Shown here piece after piece: positions 44,385-53,424 of a DNA stretch of 64,000 nt. The position numbers were made by a program, and so were the translations under genes. This DNA is from Thermatribacter sp048814795 (GTDB lineage Bacteria > Atribacterota > Atribacteria > Atribacterales > Thermatribacteraceae): positions 682,001-746,000 of the forward strand of contig CP184673.1 in assembly GCA_048814795.1 (NCBI GenBank), written 5' to 3'. Under the pieces are notes generated by a model that saw only the letters and a program-made list of their open reading frames with translations, was not told where the DNA came from and did no database searches. The first letter of the stretch is position 1, and every line of letters begins with the position of its first letter.

Positions 44385-45101
44385 ATGGCAAAGGAAGGTA
44401 AAAGATATCTTTCTCTTAAAGAAAAATTAGAACCGGGGAAACTTTACGCCCCTGAAGAGGCTGTGGAACTTGTGAAAAGCATGGCCACCGCCAAGTTTGA
44501 CGAGACAGTGGAAATGGTGGTTAACCTAGGTATTGACCCCAAACAGTCTGATCAACAGGTCCGTGGTACGGTAAGTCTTCCCCATGGGACGGGTAAAACG
44601 ATACGAGTTCTGGTTTTCGCCCAGGGTGAAAAGGCGAAAGAAGCCCAGGAAGCCGGGGCGGATTATGTCGGTGGGGAAGAGCTGGTTCAAAAGATACAGG
44701 ATGGCTGGTTTGAGTTTGAAGCAGCTATTGCCACACCGGATATGATGCGTGTAGTGGGAAGACTGGGAAAACTGCTGGGTCCTCGCGGTCTTATGCCCAA
44801 TGCCAAAACAGGTACGGTCACCAACGATGTTGCTCAGGCGGTTCGTGAAATTAAGGCGGGAAGAGTAGAGATACGCAACGACCGCTATGGTAATGTACAC
44901 GTTCCTATAGGAAAGGCTTCTTTTTCTACAGAACAGCTTCTGGATAATTTTTATGCGGTTCTGGAAGCTTTAAACCGCATGAAGCCAGCGGCGGCCCGAG
45001 GAAGGTATATTAAAAAAATTGCCCTTTCCACCACGATGAGTCCATCAGTTAAGGTGGATCCGCAACTGGCTTTGAGCAGAATGGAAAAGAGGGTGGCATA
45101 A
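44385..45101 (+). CDS. rplA: Ribosomal protein L1
   Basis: A protein of about 238 residues with the L1 signature region VGRLGKLLGPRGLMPNAKTG and KAGRVEIRNDRYGNVH. It forms the L1 stalk and in many bacteria represses its own operon. ATG 44385 lies 8 bases after AGGGAG. A GTG at 44376 within that site is unlikely to be used. Confidence 0.96.
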   Translation: MAKEGKRYLSLKEKLEPGKLYAPEEAVELVKSMATAKFDETVEMVVNLGIDPKQSDQQVRGTVSLPHGTGKTIRVLVFAQGEKAKEAQEAGADYVGGEELVQKIQDGWFEFEAAIATPDMMRVVGRLGKLLGPRGLMPNAKTGTVTNDVAQAVREIKAGRVEIRNDRYGNVHVPIGKASFSTEQLLDNFYAVLEALNRMKPAAARGRYIKKIALSTTMSPSVKVDPQLALSRMEKRVA

Positions 45102-45216
45102 CCTTAAAGTTGCTCATTTTAAAAGTAAATACCGGCTGATTGCCGGAGAACCGGGGGCTTCAGGCTTAAAAATCCCGGGGAGGCAGAAGTGGAAAGCTCC
45201 CTCGGGGAGCTTTTTT
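45102..45216 (+). promoter_or_regulatory. L10 ribosomal protein leader
   Basis: The 150-base gap between rplA and rplJ has ordered structure: a CCGGC/GCCGG hairpin (45132-45146), a longer pairing CCGGG (45151-45155) with CCCGG (45174-45178), and a terminator hairpin. Position and architecture match the L10-L12 autoregulatory leader known from Firmicutes and other bacteria, where the L10(L12)4 complex binds and favours termination. The identification is by context and shape and was not tested against a covariance model. Confidence 0.7.
45193..45216 (+). terminator. Intrinsic terminator/attenuator before rplJ
   Basis: AAAGCTCCC (45193-45201), loop TCG, GGGAGCTTT (45205-45213), then further T residues. 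This is a strong terminator inside the operon, so it is probably conditional and part of the L10 leader. Confidence 0.85.
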
Positions 45217-45251
45217 GTTGTTTAATTATAGGAGAGAAAGGAGGTTAAAAG

Positions 45252-45770
45252 TTGGAAAAAAAGGAAAAAGCTACTATCATAGATGAAGTTTACCGCAAAC
45301 TCCAGGAAAGCCAGGCGGTTTATGTTTTCAGCTACCACGGTCTTAATGTTCAGAGTGCGGAAGAATTGCGCAGAAGCCTGCGTGAAACAAGTGGAGAAAT
45401 GAAGGTTGTTAAAAACACTCTGGCCAGGATTGCTCTCCAGAAAGCGAATATTCCCTTTGATGATCAGCTTTTAAGAGGGCAGAATGCCTTTGCTTTTGCT
45501 TACCAGGACGCAGTGCAGGTGGCTAAAAAGCTGAATGAGTTTTCCAAAAAGCTTCCTGAGATAGTGATAATCAAAGGGGGCTGGCTGGAGAAAAAACAGA
45601 TTGGGGTTGAAGACGTCAAAAATCTGGCCAATCTGCCCTCCCGAGAAGAGCTGGTTGCCAGAGTGGTGGGTGGTATTGCTGCTCCGCTCAGTGGTCTGGT
45701 TGGAGTGCTCCAGGGCGTTTTGCGAAATCTGGTGTGGGTCTTAAAAGCCATTGAAGAGAAAAAGCAATAG
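45252..45770 (+). CDS. rplJ: Ribosomal protein L10
   Basis: A 172-residue L10 with VYVFSYHGLNVQSAEELRR, VVKNTLARIAL and a C-terminal helix for L12 dimers. It forms the base of the stalk. TTG start after AAAGGAGGT. Its expression is probably controlled by the leader just upstream. Confidence 0.96.
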   Translation: MEKKEKATIIDEVYRKLQESQAVYVFSYHGLNVQSAEELRRSLRETSGEMKVVKNTLARIALQKANIPFDDQLLRGQNAFAFAYQDAVQVAKKLNEFSKKLPEIVIIKGGWLEKKQIGVEDVKNLANLPSREELVARVVGGIAAPLSGLVGVLQGVLRNLVWVLKAIEEKKQ

Positions 45771-45788
45771 AAGGGAGGAACTTTTATC

Positions 45789-46166
45789 ATGACCAAGGAA
45801 GAAATTATTGAAGCTATTGAAAAGATGACCGTTCTTGAGCTCGCCGAGCTGGTTAAGGCACTTGAAGAGAAATTCGGTGTTTCTGCGGCAATGCCGGTTG
45901 CTCAGGTGGCGGCGGCGCCCGCTGCAGGGGAAGGAGCGGCCAAAGAGGAAGAAAAAACCGAGTTTGACGTGATTTTGAAGAGCGCTGGTTCTCAGAAGCT
46001 ACAGGTCGTCAAAGAGGTTCGTGCCATAACTGGTCTGGGTCTCAAGGAAGCCAAGGAGCTGGTTGACAACGCTCCGAAACCTGTTAAAGAGGGTATAAGC
46101 AAAAACGAAGCAGAAGAAATCAAAGCCAAACTGGAAGCAGTTGGTGCTGAAGTAGAGATCAAGTAA
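45789..46166 (+). CDS. rplL: Ribosomal protein L7/L12
   Basis: A 125-residue L12. It has an N-terminal dimerisation domain, an Ala/Gly-rich hinge (about 38-55, AAAPAAGEGAAKEEE) and a C-terminal factor-binding domain with GLGLKEAKELVDNAPKPVKEG. It recruits translation GTPases. A terminator follows, so the operon ends here and rpoBC do not follow. Confidence 0.97.
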   Translation: MTKEEIIEAIEKMTVLELAELVKALEEKFGVSAAMPVAQVAAAPAAGEGAAKEEEKTEFDVILKSAGSQKLQVVKEVRAITGLGLKEAKELVDNAPKPVKEGISKNEAEEIKAKLEAVGAEVEIK

Positions 46167-46170
46167 GCAG

Positions 46171-46200
46171 AAAGGGAAGCGTTGTGCTTCCCTTTCTATT
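46171..46200 (+). terminator. Terminator after rplL
   Basis: AAAGGGAAGC (46171-46180), loop GTTGT, GCTTCCCTTT (46186-46195): a perfect 10-base stem followed by a short T-rich tract (CTATTT). It closes the secE-rplL operon. Confidence 0.85.
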
Positions 46201-46206
46201 TAAAAA

Positions 46207-47124
46207 ATGAAAATGAAATCCACTCTTCAGGATTATAATCCCCATTTACTCCTTCTTCTTGTTTCTGTAATCTGGGGTTTCAATTTTAGTATCGTCAAAT
46301 GGGGAGTTATGGTATTTGGTTCTCTTTCTTTTGCGCTTTTGCGTTTCCTGGTAGGAGCTCCCCTTCTCTTTTTGGTGCTTTATAAGAGCGAAAATGATCC
46401 CTGGATCAGGCGTGAAGACTTTCTCTATTTTCTGGTTCTGGGTTTATTTGGTTTTGGCATTTATCAGCCGTTCTGGAGCAGGGGATTGGAATTGAGCCTG
46501 GCTTCGCATTCGGTCTTAATTCTCTCTTTGAGCCCGATAGTGGTGACTTTAATAGCTTTTTTTCGGAAAGAAGAGCTGGTGGGTTGGTTAAATCTTTTGG
46601 GAGTGGGGCTGGGATTTTTGGGAGTCCTTTTCCTGGTGCAGCGGGGAGAAATTGGTCTTTATTCGAAGGAAGACGTTTTAAAGGGCGATCTGTTTACCCT
46701 GATAGCTGCGCTTTGCTGGGGATTTTATACCTACTTAAGTAAAAAAGTGTTAATCAAGTACTCTCCTCTTAAGGTGAGCACCTGGAGCGTGATTTTCGGG
46801 GTTTTATGGATGCTTCCTACTTCACTTCCTTCTCTTTTGGAAGCTTCCTGGGGACAGTTTGGTCTGAGCGTACTGGGTTCTCTTCTTTACAGTACAATTT
46901 TTGCAGTGCTCCTTGCTTATGTGTTCTGGAACAACGGGGTTAGGGTTCTCGGTGCTTCTCGTACACTTTCCTACCAGTTTTTGATCCAGGTTTTTGGAAT
47001 ATGGGCAGCCTGGCTTTTTTATAGGGAATCTTTAAATTTCAGCGCAGTACTGGGCGTGTCTTTAATAGTGGTGGGTCTTCTTTTTTCTCAGCGCAAAGGG
47101 ACATCTTCTTTGTGGTCACGCTGA
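46207..47124 (+). CDS. EamA/DMT-family transporter
   Basis: A 305-residue protein with ten membrane helices in two EamA repeats (VSVIWGFNFSIVKWG at about 18 and LIAALCWGFYTYLSKK at about 165). The family exports amino acids, nucleotides or other metabolites. The gene begins 6 bases after the rplL terminator and has no clear Shine-Dalgarno sequence, so its expression is uncertain. Its 3' end overlaps the convergent ydcF-like gene by 37 bases. Confidence 0.85.
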   Translation: MKMKSTLQDYNPHLLLLLVSVIWGFNFSIVKWGVMVFGSLSFALLRFLVGAPLLFLVLYKSENDPWIRREDFLYFLVLGLFGFGIYQPFWSRGLELSLASHSVLILSLSPIVVTLIAFFRKEELVGWLNLLGVGLGFLGVLFLVQRGEIGLYSKEDVLKGDLFTLIAALCWGFYTYLSKKVLIKYSPLKVSTWSVIFGVLWMLPTSLPSLLEASWGQFGLSVLGSLLYSTIFAVLLAYVFWNNGVRVLGASRTLSYQFLIQVFGIWAAWLFYRESLNFSAVLGVSLIVVGLLFSQRKGTSSLWSR

Positions 47125-47870
47125 AAGTAAGCTTTTAGAAGGTAAAGGATATAGCCCACCTCTTCGTGGGCGATTTGCGAGATAGCTGAAAAGGCTTTCA
47201 AAGAAGGCAAGAAGTCTTCAAAGGATAGAGGTCCTCTATCGTAGGCCGGGTGTGCACTTACAGGATAAATACTGGTATCAGGCAAGAAGTGCCTGAAGGC
47301 AAGGAGTGCCCTCTTTAAGTGAATTCCAGAAGTAACCAGATAAAAACTATTTAGCTTAAGTTCGGTAATTTTTTGAGCCACTGCTCGGGCGTTTTCCCAG
47401 GTGGTGCGCGACCTTTCTTCAAGAATTATTTTTTGCTCAGGGACACCCCATTCTTTAAGCACCTCTTTCATTATTCTGGCTTCACTTGGCACAGCTCCTT
47501 CACGCAAGGTGCCGCCACTCAGAATCAAAATCGGTTCTCCCTTTTTCCACAGTGAAAAGGCCTTACCCAGACGCAACATTGAGTAAGGTCCGGGGAGGGG
47601 GTGGTTGTTTTCATAAAAACTGCCCCCACTCAGGACCACTATGGCCTGAGGAGGGGAAGGAGGTTTCTGAGTTTGCGGCGGTTCAGGCTCTAAGATTTTT
47701 GCTGTCCATCCACTCGATAGAAGATAAACAAAAATAGCCAGAAAGAGCAGGAAATATCGGCACGAATTTTTCTTTTTCCAGGTGAAGAGGAGCAGGATCA
47801 GGATAGCGGTTATCAGAATTCCAGGTGGCTCAAGCATTGCCCCCATGAGTTTCTGCAGGTAAAGCCCCAT
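47088..47870 (-). CDS. YdcF/DUF218 family membrane-anchored protein
   Basis: A protein of about 260 residues with two N-terminal membrane helices (about 12-60) and a DUF218 domain (AIVVLSGG, ILSGGTLREG, EERSRTTWENA, LVTSGIHLKRA). Relatives include SanA and ElyC, linked to envelope integrity and peptidoglycan or lipid carrier metabolism. The function here is unknown. ATG 47870 follows TAGGTGATG. A TTG at 47873 is the alternative. Confidence 0.85.
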   Translation of the reverse strand: MGLYLQKLMGAMLEPPGILITAILILLLFTWKKKNSCRYFLLFLAIFVYLLSSGWTAKILEPEPPQTQKPPSPPQAIVVLSGGSFYENNHPLPGPYSMLRLGKAFSLWKKGEPILILSGGTLREGAVPSEARIMKEVLKEWGVPEQKIILEERSRTTWENARAVAQKITELKLNSFYLVTSGIHLKRALLAFRHFLPDTSIYPVSAHPAYDRGPLSFEDFLPSLKAFSAISQIAHEEVGYILYLLKAYFQRDHKEDVPLR

Positions 47871-47880
47871 CAAGCATCAC

Positions 47881-48849
47881 CTATTTTGAGAACAGGTGGC
47901 AGGCCACCCAGCGTCTGGCTTCTATTTCTTGCAATGGTGGTTCTTCGATGGAGCAAACAGGCATTTTTTTGGGGCAGCGGGTATGGAAGCGGCATCCTGA
48001 GGGAGGCTGGGTGGGGCTGGGTGGATCGCCCTGAAGCAGGATTTTTTTGCGTTTTTTTCGCGGGTTGGGTATGGGTATGGAAGAAAGTAATGCCTGGGTG
48101 TAGGGATGCAAAGGCTTTTCGAAAAGCTCTTTTTTAGGAGCGACTTCAGCGATTTTGCCTAGGTACATAACTGCCACCCGATTGCTGATATGCTTTACCA
48201 CTGAGAGGTCGTGAGAGATAAAAAGGTAAGTCAATTGCATTTCCTTCTGCAGGGTGGAGAGGAGGTTGAGTATTTGGGCCTGAATGGAAACGTCCAGTGC
48301 TGATACCGGCTCATCACATACTATAAAATTGGGATGCAGAACCAGCGCTCGGGCGATACCTACTCTTTGCCTCTGGCCTCCTGAAAACTCGTGGGGAAAA
48401 CGCTCCAAGTCGTCGGGACTTAAACCCACTTTTTCGGCTATCAACAGAACTCTTTCTCTCCGTTCCTGCCGATTTTTTACTCCGTGAATGATCAGGGGTT
48501 CTTCCAGTATGAAACGTATGGATTTGCGAGGATTTAAAGAGGCAAAGGGGTCCTGGAAGATAATCTGCATTTTTTGACGGTAGATTTTCATTTCCCGCGG
48601 ATGCAGGGCGAGGATGTTTTTGCCCTCAAAGAGCACCTCTCCTGTGTCAGGTTCTTCCAGACGCAGAATGCAGCGTCCCAGAGTGCTTTTTCCACAACCT
48701 GATTCTCCTACCAGAGCCATCACTTCTCCCTGATTGATGGATAGAGAAACCGAATTGACTGCATCGATGGTGAGGGTTTCGGAAAACTGTTCGCTTTTCA
48801 CGAAGAACTTTTTGGACAGGTTTTTCACTTCAAGGAGTAAAGATGACAT
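47881..48849 (-). CDS. oppF: Oligopeptide/dipeptide ABC transporter ATP-binding protein (OppF-like)
   Basis: A 322-residue ATPase with Walker A GESGCGKST, signature FSGGQRQRVGIARAL and Walker B FIVCDEP. The C-terminal extension of the Opp/Dpp family includes a four-cysteine segment (CRFHTRC ... CSIEE ... VACHLF) that binds an Fe-S cluster in some relatives. Last gene of the opp operon. It overlaps oppD by 25 bases. Confidence 0.9.
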   Translation of the reverse strand: MSSLLLEVKNLSKKFFVKSEQFSETLTIDAVNSVSLSINQGEVMALVGESGCGKSTLGRCILRLEEPDTGEVLFEGKNILALHPREMKIYRQKMQIIFQDPFASLNPRKSIRFILEEPLIIHGVKNRQERRERVLLIAEKVGLSPDDLERFPHEFSGGQRQRVGIARALVLHPNFIVCDEPVSALDVSIQAQILNLLSTLQKEMQLTYLFISHDLSVVKHISNRVAVMYLGKIAEVAPKKELFEKPLHPYTQALLSSIPIPNPRKKRKKILLQGDPPSPTQPPSGCRFHTRCPKKMPVCSIEEPPLQEIEARRWVACHLFSK

Positions 48850-49802
48850 GCTACCCAGTGTTTTACCTCCTTTTCTTCAAGCTGAGGTTCTTTTATTTTA
48901 CATATTCCAAGGGCTTGCTGACAGCGGGGGTGAAAACGACAACCTGAGGGAGGATCCAGAAGACTCGGCACACTGCCTGGAATGCTTGCCAGGGTTTCTT
49001 TTTCTTCTTCTATGTGGGGTATGGAGGCAAGCAAGGCCCGGGTATAGGGGTGCAGAGGACGGTCAAAAAGCTCAAACACCTGAGCTTTTTCAACGATTTT
49101 TCCGGCGTACATTACGGCTACTTTCTGGCAGGTTTCGGCAACCACTCCCAGGTCATGGGTAATTAAAAGAACTGCTGTTTGCAGTTCCTCCTTTAACTCT
49201 TCAATGAGCTCCAGAATCTGAGCCTGAATGGTTACATCCAGAGCGGTGGTGGGCTCATCAGCAAGAAGAAGCTGAGGACGACAGGCTAAGGCGATGGCAA
49301 TCATCACCCTCTGCCGCATGCCTCCTGAGAGCTGGTGGGGGTAGCTGTGGAACACTCTTTCCGGCTCGGGTATTCTGACCAGACGGAGCATTTCAATAGC
49401 TTTTTTCCGGGCTAAGACAGAAGACATGCCTTCGTGTATGTATAACACTTCTACGATTTCTTCACCTACCGGAAAAACCGGGTCCAGGGAGGTCATGGGT
49501 TCCTGAAAGACCATAGAGATTTTTTTGCCGCGTATTTTTTGCATTTCCTCTTCTTTGAGAGGGACCAGGTTTTGACCCTGGAATAAGATTTCTCCCTCCA
49601 CTATCTGTCCCTGGGGTTGTGGATAGAGTTTTAATATTGATAAGGCAGTCATGCTTTTCCCACAACCTGATTCTCCTACCAGACCCACCGTTTCCCCAGG
49701 AAAGATTTCCAGGTTTATCCCGTCCACCGCTTTGACGGTACCGCGAGGTGTCTTGAGGTAAGTTTTAAGGTTTTTTATTTCCAGCAAGGGAACCGCTTCC
49801 AC
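48825..49802 (-). CDS. oppD: Oligopeptide/dipeptide ABC transporter ATP-binding protein (OppD-like)
   Basis: A 325-residue ATPase with Walker A GESGCGKSM, Q-loop MVFQEPMTSLDP, signature LSGGMRQRVMIAIAL and Walker B LLLADEP. It has the same C-terminal cysteine-rich extension as OppF. GTG start 3 bases after the oppC stop. Works as a heterodimer with OppF to energise import through OppBC. Confidence 0.9.
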   Translation of the reverse strand: MEAVPLLEIKNLKTYLKTPRGTVKAVDGINLEIFPGETVGLVGESGCGKSMTALSILKLYPQPQGQIVEGEILFQGQNLVPLKEEEMQKIRGKKISMVFQEPMTSLDPVFPVGEEIVEVLYIHEGMSSVLARKKAIEMLRLVRIPEPERVFHSYPHQLSGGMRQRVMIAIALACRPQLLLADEPTTALDVTIQAQILELIEELKEELQTAVLLITHDLGVVAETCQKVAVMYAGKIVEKAQVFELFDRPLHPYTRALLASIPHIEEEKETLASIPGSVPSLLDPPSGCRFHPRCQQALGICKIKEPQLEEKEVKHWVACHLYSLK

Positions 49803-49805
49803 TTC

Positions 49806-50681
49806 TTACACCCTCAATCTGGGGTCCAGAATATCTCTCAGTCCATCTCCAAGAAGGTTGAGTCCCAGTACTGAAACCATGATGGCCAGCCCGGGAAAGG
49901 TGGCAGCCCACCAGGCTCCGGAAAGCAGAAACTGTCTGCTATTGGAAAGCATAGCACCCCACTCTGGAGTGGGCGGTAAGGCACCGAGTCCCAGAAAACC
50001 CAGGGCTGCAGCATCCAGGATAGCATTGGCTACGCTCAGGGTTGAGTAGACAATGACCGGAGCCAGGGAGTTGGGCAAAACATGATGCCAGATTATCCTC
50101 AAATGGGAGGCACCCAGCGCTTTTTCAGCCTGGATATAATCCATTTCCCGGATTACCAGCACAGCGCTTCTTGTGACCCTGGCCATCTGTGGAGAATAGA
50201 CAATGCCTATGGCAATCATTGCTTTTTCAAGCCCTGGTCCCAATGCAGCCATAATGGTTATGGCAAGAAGAATGCTGGGAAAAGCAAACATTATGTCTAC
50301 CACGCGCATCAGAAAAGTGTCTATCTTTCCTCCAAAATACCCTCCCCAGAGACCCAGTATCAGGCCTATTAGAGTAGATATACCCACGGCTATGAAGCCT
50401 ACCGAAAGGGAAGTGCGGGTACCCCAGATAATGCGGGAAAGGATGCAGCGTCCCAGATAATCAGTGCCCAGAGGAAATTGGGAATATTCTTTTCCAGCCC
50501 AAAAGCCGGGTAGTAAGCGGTGAGCCAGGCTGCGCTTCAAGGGATCGTTAGGGGCAAGATAAGGAGCGAATACAGCTATGAGAAGCAGGACGATTAAAAT
50601 AACCAGTCCTGCCAGAGCAGATTTATTTCTTCTCAGAAAGTACCAGTATTCCTTTAACTTAGCGGTGCTATCTTTTTTCAT
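49806..50681 (-). CDS. oppC: Oligopeptide/dipeptide ABC transporter permease (OppC-like)
   Basis: A 291-residue permease with six membrane helices, the OppC N-terminal extension (FAPYLAPNDP) and the BPD_transp_1 EAA loop (QAEKALGASHLRIIWHHVLPN). It starts 1 base after the oppB stop. Forms the channel with OppB. Confidence 0.92.
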   Translation of the reverse strand: MKKDSTAKLKEYWYFLRRNKSALAGLVILIVLLLIAVFAPYLAPNDPLKRSLAHRLLPGFWAGKEYSQFPLGTDYLGRCILSRIIWGTRTSLSVGFIAVGISTLIGLILGLWGGYFGGKIDTFLMRVVDIMFAFPSILLAITIMAALGPGLEKAMIAIGIVYSPQMARVTRSAVLVIREMDYIQAEKALGASHLRIIWHHVLPNSLAPVIVYSTLSVANAILDAAALGFLGLGALPPTPEWGAMLSNSRQFLLSGAWWAATFPGLAIMVSVLGLNLLGDGLRDILDPRLRV

Positions 50682-50682
50682 T

Positions 50683-51687
50683 TTATTGGTATCTTATTTT
50701 GGGATTCAGGTAAGCATACAGTACATCTGTTGCTAAATTAACCATTACAAATACGAAGGCAATAAACAGCACTGCTCCCTGGATAGCTGGATAATCACGG
50801 GCATAGACCGCATCGACTGTGTAGCGACCCAGGCCGGGCCAGGAGAAAACAGTTTCGGTGAGAATAGCTCCTCCCAGCAAAAGACCGAATTCCATTCCAA
50901 TTACGGTGACAATGGGAATCAGGGCGTTTTTGAGCGCATGCTTGTAAATGACCATTTTTTCGGGAAGACCCTTGGCTCGTTCGGTACGAATGAAATCCTG
51001 ACGGATTACTTCAAGCATTGCCGAACGGGTCATGCGAGCGATAAGTGCCATGGGTATGGTCCCCAGGGCTATGCTGGGAAGAATAAGGTGAGAGAGCGCA
51101 CTCAGGAAAGCCGCTTTGTTCAGGGTTAACAGGGAGTCCAGAAGATATAGCCCGGTAATTACTTTCAGGTTCACACCGACATCGATTCTTCCCGAGACCG
51201 GGAGCAAGTCCAATCCCAGACCGAAGATAAACATCAGCATAAGGCCCAGCCAGAAAACGGGCATGGATACTCCAAAAAGGGCTCCGGTCATTGAGAAGTA
51301 ATCCCAGAAAGAATATTGCTTCACCGCTGCGGTTATTCCTGCAATTATCCCCACCACTATTGCAAAGAGCATAGCAGCAATGGAGAGTTCCAGAGTGGCT
51401 GGAAAACGTTGCAAAATCTCTTCGATAACCGGGGAACGGGTGGCAATGGAACGTCCCAGATCTCCCCGGAGCAGTTTGCTTAACCAGACCAGGTACTGGA
51501 TGTAGATGGGTTTGTCGAGTTGCCATTTAACCCGCATTGCTTCCACATACTCGGGCGAAGCATGTTCGCCAGCGAGTATCCGGGCCGGATCTCCTGGTGC
51601 CAGGCGCACCACTACAAAGACGATTATGGAAACTCCCAGAAGAACCGGTATGAGGAGCAACAATCTTTTAATGATGTATTGCTTCAT
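50683..51687 (-). CDS. oppB: Oligopeptide/dipeptide ABC transporter permease (OppB-like)
   Basis: A 334-residue permease beginning YIIKRLLLLIPVLLGVS with VVRLAPGDPA, both typical of OppB/DppB, and the EAA loop RTERAKGLPEKMVIYKHALKN. It is separated from oppA by a long hairpin, so it is probably expressed at a lower level than the binding protein. Confidence 0.92.
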   Translation of the reverse strand: MKQYIIKRLLLLIPVLLGVSIIVFVVVRLAPGDPARILAGEHASPEYVEAMRVKWQLDKPIYIQYLVWLSKLLRGDLGRSIATRSPVIEEILQRFPATLELSIAAMLFAIVVGIIAGITAAVKQYSFWDYFSMTGALFGVSMPVFWLGLMLMFIFGLGLDLLPVSGRIDVGVNLKVITGLYLLDSLLTLNKAAFLSALSHLILPSIALGTIPMALIARMTRSAMLEVIRQDFIRTERAKGLPEKMVIYKHALKNALIPIVTVIGMEFGLLLGGAILTETVFSWPGLGRYTVDAVYARDYPAIQGAVLFIAFVFVMVNLATDVLYAYLNPKIRYQ

Positions 51688-51709
51688 AAATGTATATATC
51701 CCTCACTTA

Positions 51710-51740
51710 AAAGAAAGGGGGCAAGAAGCCCCCTTTCTTT
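51710..51740 (-). terminator. Intercistronic hairpin between oppA and oppB
   Basis: AAAGAAAGGGGGC (51710-51722), loop AAGAA, GCCCCCTTTCTTT (51728-51740): a perfect 13-base stem that begins at the oppA stop codon. On the minus strand it ends in a CTTTCTTTT tract. It probably acts as a partial terminator or an mRNA-stabilising structure that lets oppA exceed oppBCDF. Confidence 0.75.
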
Positions 51741-53331
51741 AGCGATCCAGCCAGGTAGAGTAAAAGAATTTGCGATCCAGAGGATGAAGTACATACCCTT
51801 TTACATCTTTTTTGAATACCATCTGGTTTTTAGCATGGGCCAGAGGTACCCAGGGTGCATCGTTGTGAATTATTTCCTGAGCTTTTTTGTAGAGCTTTAT
51901 CCGCTCTTCCTGGTCATAGGTTCTTTGCGCCTGGATCAGAATTTCGTGAAGTTCGTCATTGCGATAAAAAGCTACATTTCCAGCGCTGCCCACGATGGCG
52001 TTGTCCTTATCAAGGAGTACGTACAGGAAGTTATCAGGATCACCGTTATCACCAGTCCAACCCAGAAGACACATGGGGTGCTTCCCGGCTTCGGTTTCCT
52101 GGAGGTAAGTGCCCCACTCTACGGTGTAGATGTTGGCTTTGATGCCTACTGCTTCAAGGTCTGCCTGAAGGGCTTCGGCAATTTTGGGAGGATCGTACAT
52201 ATAGGGTCGGGATACTGGCATGGCCCACAAAGTGGTTTCAAAGCCATTGGGATATCCAGCTTCTTTAAGCAGTTCTCGGGCTTTATCAGGGTTGTATTCA
52301 TAATCTTTTATTTCGTCATTGTAGCCCCACATGGTGGGAGGAATTGGATTTTTGGCTACGATGGCGGTATCCTTATAGAGATATTTCACTATGGCTTCTT
52401 TGTTAATGGCATGGTTGATTGCCCTGCGCACTCTCACATCTGCAAAGGGTTTCTGGAAGCCTGGAGTGTCTTCTCCCATGTTCATAGCGAGATAACCCAC
52501 ATTAATTCCGGGAGCCTCCAGAAGCACCAGATCGGGGTTGTTCTTGATGCGTTTCAGGTCGTCGGGATTGGGGTATTCCATGGCGTCTATGGATCCCTTT
52601 TCAAGCTCCAGGAGTCGCACCGAAGGGTCAGGTATGACTCTGAAGATGATACGGTCAAGATAGGGTCTTCCCTGCCAGTAGTCCTCAAAGGCTTCCAGAG
52701 TGATGTGGTCGTCTTTGACCCATTCCACAAACTTGAAAGGACCGGTACCCACCGGGTGTTTGAAAAAGTCCGCTCCATATTTTTCACAGGCAGTTGGGCT
52801 AACAATGGCTACAGTAAACATGGCCAGGTTGCTCAAGAAGGGAGCATAGGGTTCAGAAAGAATGATTTGAACCGTATAATCGTCAATTTTTATTACATCC
52901 TTTACAGAGGTGAACATCCATTTCCAGTAAGCCCATTCCCCGTACTGGTGAAAGGGATGGTTGGGATCAAATTGCCTTTTAAAGGAATAGACTACTGCAT
53001 CAGCATTGAAATCAGTTCCATCATGGAATTTTACACCTTTTCGCAGGTGGAAGGTAAAGGTTAGACCATCTTCAGAGATTTCCCAGCTCTCAGCTAAGCA
53101 GGGTTCTATTTCGGTAGTTCCAGGTTTGTATTGAACCAGGCCTTCAAATATATTGTCGGTTCTGGTGATGGAAAGTCCGTCAGTAACATCGGCAGGGTCC
53201 AGACGGGTAGCGTCACCACCACTTCCAAAAATCAGAGTACCACCATATTTGGGTTCCTGGGCCCAACCAACTGCTGAACCCAGCACCAGCACTATACAAG
53301 CCAGAATTACCAGAAAAAGCTGTCTTTTCAT
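51739..53331 (-). CDS. oppA: Peptide ABC transporter substrate-binding protein (OppA/DppA-like)
   Basis: A 530-residue family-5 solute-binding protein. An N-terminal signal peptide (about 24 residues) ends in GWA-QEP without a lipobox Cys, so the mature protein should be soluble in a periplasm. The family signature around WEISEDGLTFTFHLRKGVKF is clear. It binds peptides or a similar solute (sugars and nickel are also seen in the family). It has a strong GGAGGAGGAAA site. First gene of the opp operon. Confidence 0.92.
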   Translation of the reverse strand: MKRQLFLVILACIVLVLGSAVGWAQEPKYGGTLIFGSGGDATRLDPADVTDGLSITRTDNIFEGLVQYKPGTTEIEPCLAESWEISEDGLTFTFHLRKGVKFHDGTDFNADAVVYSFKRQFDPNHPFHQYGEWAYWKWMFTSVKDVIKIDDYTVQIILSEPYAPFLSNLAMFTVAIVSPTACEKYGADFFKHPVGTGPFKFVEWVKDDHITLEAFEDYWQGRPYLDRIIFRVIPDPSVRLLELEKGSIDAMEYPNPDDLKRIKNNPDLVLLEAPGINVGYLAMNMGEDTPGFQKPFADVRVRRAINHAINKEAIVKYLYKDTAIVAKNPIPPTMWGYNDEIKDYEYNPDKARELLKEAGYPNGFETTLWAMPVSRPYMYDPPKIAEALQADLEAVGIKANIYTVEWGTYLQETEAGKHPMCLLGWTGDNGDPDNFLYVLLDKDNAIVGSAGNVAFYRNDELHEILIQAQRTYDQEERIKLYKKAQEIIHNDAPWVPLAHAKNQMVFKKDVKGYVLHPLDRKFFYSTWLDR

Positions 53332-53424
53332 TTTCCTCCTCCTAATGGTTTAAGATTTGTCTGGTAAAAGAAGCTTTTACGGTGCGGAACAGACCCCCCT
53401 CCTTTCCTGTTCTTGGTTGGTTTG

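Noticed and set aside
51520..53064. 514-codon open frame on the plus strand over oppA
   Set aside because: Antisense shadow of a clear binding-protein gene with signal peptide. The translation has no family features.
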